Source: Nocardia testacea NBRC 100365 | GTDB lineage: Bacteria > Actinomycetota > Actinomycetes > Mycobacteriales > Mycobacteriaceae | Assembly (NCBI RefSeq): GCF_000308775.1 | Contig: NZ_BAGJ01000086.1 | Location: 47,319 to 111,318 of the forward strand | Direction: 5' to 3' | Length of the DNA stretch: 64,000 nt | In this document: positions 41,177-49,042 of the stretch, piece after piece | Layout: every line of letters starts with the position of its first letter | Numbering within the stretch: position 1 is the first letter of the stretch | Translations under genes and position numbers: made by a program | Notes under the pieces: model-generated | The model's input: the letters and a program-made list of their open reading frames with translations, nothing else | The model's database searches: none | What the model was told of the DNA's origin: nothing

Positions 41177-42496
41177 GTGGCCGATCGTCCCATATCGTGC
41201 CGGAGTTGCCCAGTTCCCGGGGGTGGGTTGCCGGCATCGTCGGCGGTGCCGAGCCAGGCGAGCGCGGCGACGACGAGGGCGGTGATGCCGGTGTCGAGGG
41301 TGGGTTGCAGGACGGGGGCGAAGCGGGAGCTGTGGTTGACCGGGATGTCTTTGAAGAGGGTGCCTTTTTCGGCGGCCGCGGCGAAGACGTCCGGGTCGGT
41401 GCCGCCGAGCCCCCAGTAGGTGAACGGGACGCCGAAGGCGGCGGGTATCTCGCTGATGTCCTCGCTGGCGGTCTGCGGTTCGAGGGTGTGGGCGTCGGAT
41501 CCGAAGGCGGTGGCGAATGCCGCGGCGACCCGGCGGGTGGTTTCGGGGTCGTTGACGGTCGGCGGGAAGGCGGTGATCTGCTCGAATTCGGGTTCGCGGG
41601 GGGGCGCCTGCAGCGGCGGTCTCGGCGCGCACGATCCGTTCGATGGCGTGCAGGACGTGCTCGCGGACCTGCGGTTCGTAGGTGCGGACATTGATTTCGA
41701 GTACGGCGTCGTCGGGGATGAGGTTGGGTCCGGTGCCGGCGTGGATGCTGCCGACGGTCACGACCGCCGGGGTGGTGGGCGCGATCTCCCGGGAGACCAC
41801 TGTCTGAAGTCGCAGCACGCACATGGCCGCCATGACGACGGGGTCGACGGAGGCCTGGGGTTGGGAGCCGTGGGCGCCGCGACCGTGCAGCGTGACGCGC
41901 AGGCTGTCGGCGGCGGACAGGAACGGGCCGGGGCAGGTACCGACGGTGCCCGCGGGATAGGGCAGGACATGTTGGCCGAGGACGACGTCGGGGGCGGGGA
42001 TGGTGTGGGTGAGTCCGTCGGCGACCATGGCGCGGGCGCCGTCGCCGTTCTCTTCGGAGGGCTGGAACAGCGCGATGATCGTGCCGTGCCAGGCGTGCCG
42101 GGCGGCGGCCATCAGGCGGGCGGAGCCGAGGAGGCAGGCGACGTGGACGTCGTGCCCGCACGCGTGCATGACCGGTTGGGCGACGCCGTCGCGGTCGACG
42201 GTGGCGGTGGAGGCGTAGGGCAGGCCGGTGGCTTCGCGTACCGGAAGGGCGTCCATATCGGCGCGCAGCAGCACGGTGGGTCCGGGGCCGTTGCGGAGGA
42301 CGCCGGTGACTCCGGTTCCGGCGATGCCGGTGGTGACCTGGTACCCGTAGTCGCGCAGCGCGGTGGCGGCGAGTGCGGCGGTGCGGTGTTCGCTCATGCC
42401 GAGTTCGGGGTGGGCGTGCAGGTCGCGGTAGTGGTTCTCGATCTCCTCGCGGGCGGCGTCGAGTCCGGTCAGAACAGTGGCGGCGTCACGATTCAT
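41173..42496 (-). pseudogene. M20-family amidohydrolase, frame broken at a 7-G run
   Basis: M20D amidohydrolases (hippurate hydrolase, IAA-amino-acid hydrolase type) cleave N-acyl amino acids with a two-metal site. From ATG 42496 the first frame gives RDLHAHPELGMSEHRTA, the metal motif HACGHDVHVACLLG and SEENGDGARAMVADG, up to ETAAAGAPPR. At the run of seven G (41598-41604; C on the coding strand) the homologous continuation EPEFEQITAFPPTVNDPETT moves to another frame and runs to TGA at 41173. That end overlaps the AraC start exactly as GTGA, which shows that the second frame is the genuine one. A one-base length change in the homopolymer would restore about 440 residues. It could be a pseudogene, a phase-variable tract or a sequencing error. 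Confidence 0.85.
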
Positions 42497-42526
42497 CGGT
42501 AGTGCCTCTCTGCTCGGGGTCGGGTG

Positions 42527-43243
42527 TCAGCTGCTGTCTTCGGTGCCGCGGGTGCGGCCGCGGCGGGTGGTGCGGACGCCGCGGACGGCGGCGGCCAGGC
42601 GGGTGTGCGGCTGCCAGTCGAGGCCGTTGGGCAGGCCCCAGCCGTACCGGACGGCGGCGAGGCGGAGTGCGAGGGAGAAGACGATGCCGGCGACGATGCC
42701 GATCGCGGGTGCGCCGAGGTAGGTGCAGACGACCATGGTGCCGGCGACCACGGCGGCGACGGTGGCGTAGAGGCCGTTGCCGCCGAAGACGGTTGGGACT
42801 CGTCGCAGGAGGACGTCGCGGGTGGCGCCGCCGCCGACGGCGGTGGTGATGCCGAGCAGTACGGCGGGGAGCCAGCCGAGGCCGGCGGCGAGGGTTTTCT
42901 GGGCGCCGGTGACGGCCCAGAATCCGATGACCGCGGCGTCGAGAGCGGTGAAGAGGCGGTCCCAGGCGTGTTCGCTGAGGTGGATGAGGAAGGAGATGAG
43001 GGTGCCGGCCACGGCGGTGGGCAGGTAGGCGTAGTCGGTGAGCGCTACCGGGGGGCCTTGCTGGAGGAGGGTGTCGCGGATGATGCCGCCGCCGAGCCCG
43101 GATACGATTCCGACGACGAGGAACCCGAAGAGGTCGAGTTTTTCGGTGCGGGAGACGGCGCCGCCGAGCATCGCGCAGGCGAAGACGCCGGCGAGGTCGA
43201 GATAGCGTGTGACCTGGTCGATGGTTTCGGCGGGTGCGGTCAC
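42527..43243 (-). CDS. TRIC-type (UPF0126/YadS-like) membrane channel protein
   Basis: This 238-residue membrane protein has two homologous halves of three helices. Each half shows the family motif G-G-G-x-x-R-D: GLGGGIIRDTLLQQG and AVGGGATRDVLLRRVP. Bacterial members are trimeric cation channels (TRIC). The last 35 residues are a basic soluble tail. The GTG start at 43243 has no ribosome-binding site but has TAGTTT 6 bases before it, so a leaderless message is likely. It is 30 bases upstream of the amidohydrolase and may lead the operon TRIC / M20 / AraC / VOC. Confidence 0.8.
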   Translation of the reverse strand: MTAPAETIDQVTRYLDLAGVFACAMLGGAVSRTEKLDLFGFLVVGIVSGLGGGIIRDTLLQQGPPVALTDYAYLPTAVAGTLISFLIHLSEHAWDRLFTALDAAVIGFWAVTGAQKTLAAGLGWLPAVLLGITTAVGGGATRDVLLRRVPTVFGGNGLYATVAAVVAGTMVVCTYLGAPAIGIVAGIVFSLALRLAAVRYGWGLPNGLDWQPHTRLAAAVRGVRTTRRGRTRGTEDSS

Positions 43244-43354
43244 CGCAGCAAACTAACACGCGAATGCGCGGGTTCTCGGCGGTGACGTGGGCCGGTGGGC
43301 CTGCCGCTCCCGGTGCCGCGGACTGGGCGGCGTCCGCGGCGCGGGGAGCTGTGG

Positions 43355-44059
43355 TCAGACCCGTGGTTTCACCGGCGCTCCCCCACCGGCCGCCAGCCGC
43401 ATGAGGTCGGTGTCGAGGTCGACGGTGGTTTCGCTACCGCCGGCGCTGCCGAAGCTGTGCTGGTAGCTGGTCCACGATTCCTCTTTGACCTTGTGCGCGA
43501 AACCGCTCTCCATCAGCAGCACCAGTTCGAGGGCGGCGCGGTCGATGCGTTTGTCGAGGTCGGTGTCGCTCCAGTCCTCGGAGGCGGCGAACAGGGAGGT
43601 GGGCACGGTCATGGTGCGCAGGAACGCGAACAGGGCCCGCATCTGTTCGTCGACGACCAGGGCGTGCCGGGAGGTACCGGCGGTGGCGGCCAGGATCACC
43701 GGTTTGGCGATGAGCAGGTCGTTGTCGAGGACGTGGAAGAAGGAGGTGAGCAGGCCGCTGGGGGCGGCCTTGTAGACGGGGGCGGCGACGATCAGGCCGT
43801 CGGCGGCGGCGAGGGCTTCGACGGCGGCGGTCATCTTGGGGCCCATGAGCTGGGAGACCAGCGCGGTGGTGATCTCGGTGGCGAGTTCGCGCAGGTCGAT
43901 GATGTGCACGGTGGCGGTGGCGCCGCGGTGGCGGGCGAGGGTGCCGACGCGGGCGGCGACCCGGTCGGCGAGCATGCGGGTCGAGGACGGGTTGCTGGTG
44001 CCACCGCTGACCACGACCAGCCGGTAGGGGGTCGTGCCCTGGCCGTTGGTGGTGTTCAT
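43355..44059 (-). CDS. NADPH-dependent FMN reductase (CE1759-like)
   Basis: This flavodoxin-fold protein of 234 residues begins YRLVVVSGGTSNPSSTRMLA, the phosphate-binding loop of FMN reductases, and has GLIVAAPVYKAAPSGLLTSF, the conserved A-P-x-Y segment near the flavin. It would supply reduced FMN to the luciferase-like monooxygenase two genes upstream. Its ATG (44059) overlaps the MarR stop as ATGA. The MarR gene in turn overlaps the monooxygenase gene, so the three proteins are made together. Confidence 0.85.
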   Translation of the reverse strand: MNTTNGQGTTPYRLVVVSGGTSNPSSTRMLADRVAARVGTLARHRGATATVHIIDLRELATEITTALVSQLMGPKMTAAVEALAAADGLIVAAPVYKAAPSGLLTSFFHVLDNDLLIAKPVILAATAGTSRHALVVDEQMRALFAFLRTMTVPTSLFAASEDWSDTDLDKRIDRAALELVLLMESGFAHKVKEESWTSYQHSFGSAGGSETTVDLDTDLMRLAAGGGAPVKPRV

Positions 44060-44508
44060 ATCTCGTTCCTTTGTGTGGTGTCGGCGAGTTTGCCGCAGAG
44101 CTGTTCGAGGGTGCGTAGTTCGTCGTCGGTGAGGGCGCCGGTGAGGGCGCGGGCGACGCCGACGGCGTGGCGGCCGCCGATGCTGCGTTGCCGGGCCCGG
44201 CCCTCGTCGGTGAGCGAGAGCCGGACCCCGCGGCCGTCGTGCGGGTCGGGGGTGCGTTGCACGAGACCGCGGTCGACGAGCCGGTCCACCATCCGCGACA
44301 GCGCCGGTTGGGTGAGCAGGACGTGCCGGTTGAGTTCGGCGGGGCGGATGGGTTCGGGGCATTTGGACAGCGTGTAGAGGACGTCGTACTCGCGCATGGT
44401 GAGTCCCTGCCATACGTCCTGGGCCGCGAACTGTTTCATCAGCACCGCGTGGGCGGTGAGTACCGCTTCCCAGGCGTCGTTGGCGAGCCGTCCGCTGGTT
44501 CTGGTCAC
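44056..44508 (-). CDS. MarR-family transcriptional regulator
   Basis: This 150-residue regulator has the winged helix IRPAELNRHVLLTQPALSRM then VDRLVDRGLVQRTPDPHDGR GVRLSLTDEG, complete with the D-x-R-G wing. The GTG start at 44508 overlaps the upstream LLM stop as GTGA, and its own stop overlaps the FMN reductase start. It probably senses a phenolic or oxidised ligand and controls its own operon, with a candidate operator at 45701-45723. Confidence 0.88.
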   Translation of the reverse strand: MTRTSGRLANDAWEAVLTAHAVLMKQFAAQDVWQGLTMREYDVLYTLSKCPEPIRPAELNRHVLLTQPALSRMVDRLVDRGLVQRTPDPHDGRGVRLSLTDEGRARQRSIGGRHAVGVARALTGALTDDELRTLEQLCGKLADTTQRNEI

Positions 44509-45680
44509 TTGTCGGCCAGGGTTTTCGCGGTGTCCTGGTAGGGGCTGGCACCGGCCAGGTTGTCGCCCTGGTTGGCGTTGGGGCGGGCCTGCCGGGCGGG
44601 CCGGTCGCCGTATTCGGCGGCGACGCGGGCCCGATGGGTGGGCGCCGGGGCCGATTCGGGGTCGCGGCGGGCGTCCAGTTCCTTGCGCAGGACCGGCACG
44701 ACTTCCTCGCCGAGCAGGTCGAGCTGGTTCAGTACGGTTTTCAGTGGCAGTCCGGCGTGGTCCATCAGCCACAGCTGGCGCTGGTAGTCGCCGAAGGTGT
44801 CGTGGAAGGTGAGGGTTTTGTCGATGATCTCCTGCGGGCTGCCGACCGACAGCGGGGTCATTTCGGCGAAGTCCTCCAGGGAGGGGCCGTGACCGTAGAC
44901 GGGCGCCTCGTTGAAGTAGGGCCGGAACTCGTTCCAGGCGTCCTGGGATTTCTTGGCGATATAAGCCTGTCCGCCGAGTCCGACGATGGCCTGCTTCTTG
45001 GTGCCGTGACCGTAGTGTTCGAAACGCTGCCGGTAGAACTCGATGAGCTGCAGCGAGTGCGCGGTGGGCCAGAAGATGTGGTTGGCGAAGAAACCGTTGC
45101 CGTAGTAGGCGGCCTGTTCGGCGATCTCCGGGGTGCGGATGGAGCCGTGCCAGACGAACGGCGGCACACCGTCGAGCGGCCGCGGGGTGGCGGTGAAGCC
45201 CTGCAGCGGGGTGCGGTAGCTGCCTTCCCAGTCGACGACGTCCTCGCGCCACAGCCGGTGCAGGAGGTTGTAGTTCTCCAAGGCCAGCGGCAGGCCCGCG
45301 CGGATGTCCTTACCGAACCACGGATAGACGGGGCCGGTGTTGCCGCGGCCGAGCATCAGGTCCATGCGGCCCTTGGACAGGTGTTGCAGCATGGCGTAGT
45401 CCTCGGCGATCTTCACCGGGTCGTTGGTGGTGATCAGGGTGGTCGCCGTGGTGAGGATGATCCGCTCGGTGATGGCGGCGATATGGCCGAGCAGGGTGGT
45501 GGGTGAGGAGGAGAAAAACGGCGGGTTGTGGTGCTCGCCGATGGCGAAGACGTCGAGGCCGACTTCTTCGGTTTTGCGGGCGATCTGCACGATCGCGTCG
45601 ATCCGTTCGGCCTCGCTGGGCGTCACGCCGGTCACCGGGTCGCGGGTGATATCGCTGACCGAGAAGATTCCGAACTGCAT
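44505..45680 (-). CDS. LLM-class flavin-dependent monooxygenase (CE1758-like)
   Basis: This luciferase-like TIM-barrel protein of 391 residues contains MQFGIFSVSDITRDPVTG, VFAIGEHHNPPFFSSSPTTL, RIILTTATTLITTNDPVKIA and the phosphate-binding region GRMDLMLGRGNTGPVYPW. The EHHNP-x-x-x-S-S-P motif is that of the CE1758 subgroup, which is regularly found with a CE1759-type FMN reductase, as here. The expected reaction is oxygenation using reduced FMN from that partner. The C-terminal 40 residues are polar and probably disordered. It is the first gene of the three-gene operon. Confidence 0.88.
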   Translation of the reverse strand: MQFGIFSVSDITRDPVTGVTPSEAERIDAIVQIARKTEEVGLDVFAIGEHHNPPFFSSSPTTLLGHIAAITERIILTTATTLITTNDPVKIAEDYAMLQHLSKGRMDLMLGRGNTGPVYPWFGKDIRAGLPLALENYNLLHRLWREDVVDWEGSYRTPLQGFTATPRPLDGVPPFVWHGSIRTPEIAEQAAYYGNGFFANHIFWPTAHSLQLIEFYRQRFEHYGHGTKKQAIVGLGGQAYIAKKSQDAWNEFRPYFNEAPVYGHGPSLEDFAEMTPLSVGSPQEIIDKTLTFHDTFGDYQRQLWLMDHAGLPLKTVLNQLDLLGEEVVPVLRKELDARRDPESAPAPTHRARVAAEYGDRPARQARPNANQGDNLAGASPYQDTAKTLADK

Positions 45681-45700
45681 CGTGTGTCACTCCCACCGTA

Positions 45701-45723
45701 GGTTCTATGCGTTTGCATCTACC
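45701..45723 (-). promoter_or_regulatory. Candidate MarR operator upstream of the LLM operon
   Basis: ATGC-GTTT-GCAT (45707-45718) is a small palindrome flanked by GGT (45701-45703) and ACC (45721-45723), giving an interrupted inverted repeat of about 23 bp, 20 bases before the LLM start. Its size and place suit a MarR dimer. This assignment is inferred. Confidence 0.35.
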
Positions 45724-45820
45724 TGAACGGAGGCGGCGGCCGGGTTATTCCTCATGCGTCTACGGGCCGCGGAGCGCGGTGCTCCACTCCCCTACCCGGA
45801 GCAGGAACACCGCGCGGCGG

Positions 45821-46879
45821 CTACCCGGCGGTCGGCGGCAGCGGCGCGGGTTGCTGCGTGAGCGAATCCAGGTCGCGGATCGCGGCGCAGCTGCGGCGGA
45901 TCATGGTGGTGAACATGGCGTCGCCGCGCGCGGACGGTGATCCGTAGGCGGCACCGAACACCGCCACCAGCGGGCCCTGGAGCGCGGCGAACCGATAGTC
46001 CTGCCAGCAGTCCGCGGCGGTGTATCCGCCGACTCCCAGTTCGCAGAGGCGCCGGTGGTAGGCGGCGACCAGGTCCTGTTCGGCGTCGCGCCGGATACCG
46101 GGGTCCAGGCCGGTCGTGATGAAGTAGGCCAGGTCGCGGGCCGGAAGTCCCAGGTTGACGGTCTGCCAGTCGACGGCGGTCACCTGCGGCGGGTCGGCGT
46201 CGTCGAACAGCAGATTGTCCAGTCGGTAGTCGCCGTGCACCAGTCCGAAGCGTTCGGGGCGGGCGACCAGCCAGTCGGCGATGACCTCACCACAGGCACG
46301 GACGGTGTCGTGGTCTTCGGCGGTGAGACGGTCCCCGAGGCGGTCCAGGAAGATATCGGTGGTGGGGCCGTAGAGTTCGCGCAGCGTATCGGCTTCCTCC
46401 GGGCCGTTTCGGCTGAACCCCTCGATATCGAGCAGGGTGGCGTCACACCAGCGGGGGGCGTGCAGGCCCGCTAGCTCGGTGAGGGCCGGGTAGGCGTGGG
46501 CGACGGGGCAGCCGCCGATCTGATCGCCTTGGCGGGCAGGGGCCAGGTCTTCCAGCAGGAGGACGAACTCGGCGCCGTCGCCGTGTATCTCGGCGTGGTG
46601 ACAGCGCGGGGTGCGGACCGCGACCGTGGCGGCGATTTCGGTGTAGAAGCGGACTTCCTGGCGGTAGGCGCCGGCCAGCATGGCGCGGACGCCGGGGGCG
46701 GCGGCGGGCAGTTTCGCCAAGAGGCGTTGCGGGATCCCGTCGCCGGTGAGCCGTAGCCGGTGCACGGTGCCGATCTGTCCGGTGCCGACGGCTTCGGCGG
46801 TCACGGCGGTGACGGGACGACCGAGGGCGGCGGTGAGCCATTCGGGGGTGAGGTGGGCGATATCGGTGGGGGCGGTCAT
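45821..46879 (-). CDS. APH-family phosphotransferase (aminoglycoside/choline-kinase-like)
   Basis: This 352-residue kinase-fold protein has the catalytic loop FGLVHGDYRLDNLLFDDADP (H-G-D-x-x-x-x-N) and the metal-binding AVDWQTVNLGLPARDLAYF (in place of D-F-E). The N-terminal lobe shows GTGQIGTVHRLRLTGDG. Many actinobacterial members sit with acyl-CoA or sterol genes and their substrates are unknown; aminoglycoside resistance should not be assumed. The ATG (46879) overlaps the stop of the LLM gene as ATGA. It is the last gene of the SDR / LLM / kinase operon opposite cyp51. Confidence 0.85.
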   Translation of the reverse strand: MTAPTDIAHLTPEWLTAALGRPVTAVTAEAVGTGQIGTVHRLRLTGDGIPQRLLAKLPAAAPGVRAMLAGAYRQEVRFYTEIAATVAVRTPRCHHAEIHGDGAEFVLLLEDLAPARQGDQIGGCPVAHAYPALTELAGLHAPRWCDATLLDIEGFSRNGPEEADTLRELYGPTTDIFLDRLGDRLTAEDHDTVRACGEVIADWLVARPERFGLVHGDYRLDNLLFDDADPPQVTAVDWQTVNLGLPARDLAYFITTGLDPGIRRDAEQDLVAAYHRRLCELGVGGYTAADCWQDYRFAALQGPLVAVFGAAYGSPSARGDAMFTTMIRRSCAAIRDLDSLTQQPAPLPPTAG

Positions 46880-47961
46880 CGGTGGCTCCTGCCCGGGTTG
46901 GCCGGCAGGTGGGCGAACCGGCCGGGGTCGCGGTGGCGCCGCCACGCGTCGAGAACCGGTGCGAGTTCGGTGGGGGTGTTGCCGTGCAGGATCACGCCGT
47001 CGGCGCCGGCGGCGAACTGGTCGGCGATCCGGGTCGCGCAGTGTTCGGGGCTGCCGGTGGCGGAGGCGGCCGTCCATTCCGCCGGGAGCAGTTCTTCCAC
47101 GGCCGCGAGGGTGGTGGCGTCGGCTACGGCGTCGAGGGCGCCTCCGGCGCCGGTGACCAGGGGGTGCGCGCGGAAGTCGGCGAGGACCTGCGGGTCCCAG
47201 TCGTTGACCTGGACCAGGATGTCGCCGTAACCCTGCAGGTAGGTGCCGAGGCGTCCGCCGAGTTTGCGCAGCCGGGCCGATTCGCCCTGGGTGTCGTCGA
47301 CCACGGCCAGCACCGCCCAGATACGGATGGACGCCGGGTCCCGGCCGGCATCCGCGGCGGCGGCACGGACTGTCCGTATGGCGCGTGCGGTGGTGTCGTC
47401 GGTGAAGAAGGTGTGCAGCACGACGGCGTCGGCGATCTTCCCGGCCAGGCGCAGGGTGTTGGCGCCGATCGCGGTGAGGGTGACCGGGATGGCTTCGTCG
47501 TAGGTGGGGTCGAGGTGCAGGATGGGGTATTTTCCGGCGGGCCCGTCGTGGCCGACGACGGTGTCTCCGCGCCACAGGCGGCGGTAGAGCTCGGTGGCGT
47601 CGCGGAGTTGGGCGGAGGTGATCCGGGGCAGGCCGATCACGTCGAAGAGGGCACCGAATCCGCGGCCGAGACCGAGGCTGTAGCGGCCGCGGGTGAGCCG
47701 GTGCAGGGTGACCGCGCCCGCGGCGGTGATCAGAGGGTGGCGGGTGTTGTGGTTGGTGGCGGCGGTGCAGATACCGAGATCGGTGGTGACCGCGCCCGCG
47801 GCGGCGGCGAGAGCGAAGGCTTCTTTGGTGTTGAACCGTTCGGACAGGAATATGGCGCCGAGACCGAGGCGTTCGGCGGCGCGGGCTTCGTCGAGCAGGA
47901 TATGCGGATCGGTGGCGTGGCCGGCGAGGCCGTAGCAGCCCAGTTCGGGGAATTCGGTCAC
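46876..47961 (-). CDS. LLM-class, probably F420-dependent oxidoreductase
   Basis: This 361-residue luciferase-like barrel has the F420-family landmarks LGAIFLSERFNTKEAFALAA, LGICTAATNHNTRHPLITAA and RGRYSLGLGRGFGALFDVIG. The last has the G-x-G-R-G segment that holds the cofactor phosphate. The preference for F420 over FMN is inferred from similarity to mycobacterial enzymes. The GTG (47961) overlaps the SDR stop as GTGA, and its stop overlaps the kinase start, so all three are co-translated. A role with the CYP51 pathway is suggested by the shared divergent promoter. Confidence 0.8.
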   Translation of the reverse strand: MTEFPELGCYGLAGHATDPHILLDEARAAERLGLGAIFLSERFNTKEAFALAAAAGAVTTDLGICTAATNHNTRHPLITAAGAVTLHRLTRGRYSLGLGRGFGALFDVIGLPRITSAQLRDATELYRRLWRGDTVVGHDGPAGKYPILHLDPTYDEAIPVTLTAIGANTLRLAGKIADAVVLHTFFTDDTTARAIRTVRAAAADAGRDPASIRIWAVLAVVDDTQGESARLRKLGGRLGTYLQGYGDILVQVNDWDPQVLADFRAHPLVTGAGGALDAVADATTLAAVEELLPAEWTAASATGSPEHCATRIADQFAAGADGVILHGNTPTELAPVLDAWRRHRDPGRFAHLPANPGRSHR

Positions 47962-48854
47962 TGCCCGGCCTCGGCGTCGTGGCCGGCGATCATGCGGTGC
48001 AGTTCGTCCTGGGTCCAGGGCGGGGTGTCGTTGTGGTCGCGGAAGCCGAGGATGGTGGGGGTGGGGCGGTCGTAGCGGCCGACGAATCCGCCCGCGGCCA
48101 CGAAGATCTGGCCGGTGACCCGCTCGGCGGCCGTACCGGCCAGGTACAGGTAGAGCTGGGCGACGTAGTCGGCGGGTGGGGCGTCGAGGGCGGCGTCCTT
48201 GCTGATCTCGTCGAGCATGCCGCGCCGGTAGAGCTCCATGATCTTGGCTTCGTAGGCGAACCCGCTGGAGAGCCGGGTCTTGGCGCCGGGGCAGACGACA
48301 TTGGCGCGGACCTTGTGCTCGGCCAGTTCGGCGGCGATGGCGAGGGTGAGGGAGTTGACCGCGCCCTTCCCGGCGGCGTATCCGGTGCCGCCGTAGTCGC
48401 CGAGGTAGGCGAAGGAACTGGTGTTGATGATGCTGCCGCGGCCCTGGGCGACCATTTTCGGTGCGGCGGCACGGCAGGTGTTGAACGTGGTGGTGAGGTG
48501 GGAGTCGAGCAGGGCACGCCAGTCGCGGGTGCTGACGTCGAGGATGGAGGAGCCGGCGGGTTCGGCGATTCCGGCGCAGTTGACGAGTACGTCGACGGCG
48601 CCGAAGGTGCGAATACAGGTGTCGACGAGTTCGGTGGCGGTGGATTCGTCGGCGGCGCTGCCGGCGACGCCGACCGCGCGGTGACCGGCGAGGGTCAGGG
48701 AATTGACGGTGCGTTCGACCGCGGGCGCGTTGCGTCCGTTGACCACCACGCCGGCGCCGTGCCCGGCCAGCGCGTGCGCGACGGCGTGGCCGATGCCGCT
48801 GGTGGCGCCGACGACCACGGCGCCGCGTCCCCACAGGGTCTGGTTTCCGCTCAT
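47958..48854 (-). CDS. Short-chain dehydrogenase/reductase next to cyp51
   Basis: This classical SDR of 298 residues has the dinucleotide loop VVVGATSGIGHAVAHAL, VNCAGIAEP (N-A-G), a catalytic Ser in INTSSFAYLG and Tyr-x-x-x-Lys as GYAAGKG. An SDR also accompanies cyp51 in Mycobacterium tuberculosis (Rv0765c beside Rv0764c), so this is likely its counterpart, although here it is divergent. Steroid or lipid alcohols are plausible substrates. The ATG at 48854 is used; a GTG at 48872 would add six residues and neither has a strong ribosome-binding site. It is the first gene of a three-gene coupled operon. Confidence 0.85.
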   Translation of the reverse strand: MSGNQTLWGRGAVVVGATSGIGHAVAHALAGHGAGVVVNGRNAPAVERTVNSLTLAGHRAVGVAGSAADESTATELVDTCIRTFGAVDVLVNCAGIAEPAGSSILDVSTRDWRALLDSHLTTTFNTCRAAAPKMVAQGRGSIINTSSFAYLGDYGGTGYAAGKGAVNSLTLAIAAELAEHKVRANVVCPGAKTRLSSGFAYEAKIMELYRRGMLDEISKDAALDAPPADYVAQLYLYLAGTAAERVTGQIFVAAGGFVGRYDRPTPTILGFRDHNDTPPWTQDELHRMIAGHDAEAGQ

Positions 48855-48897
48855 GGACCTGTTCTCGCTCACTTCTCTCGACCGAACACCATTCCGT

Positions 48898-49022
48898 ACA
48901 GGTGTCTGAACAGCATGGCAATCTGACAGCGCGCCGGGGCGGAGGCAGGCTGCGTGCCTTGCCTGTACGCAATACCCCGTAGTACTGTCCAGACAGGTGT
49001 CTACCATAGATCCTGGACAGTA
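48898..49022. promoter_or_regulatory. Divergent cyp51/SDR promoter with repeated operator-like elements
   Basis: ACAGGTGTCT occurs at 48898-48907 (SDR side) and 48993-49002 (cyp51 side). The second copy is the core of AGACA-GG-TGTCT (48991-49002). Around it TACTGTCCAG (48983-48992) and CTGGACAGTA (49013-49022) form an exact 10-bp inverted repeat 20 bases apart. It looks like a TetR-type regulator site serving both directions. No regulator gene lies adjacent. Confidence 0.5.
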
Positions 49023-49042
49023 ATCTGGGGAAGGATTTCCAC

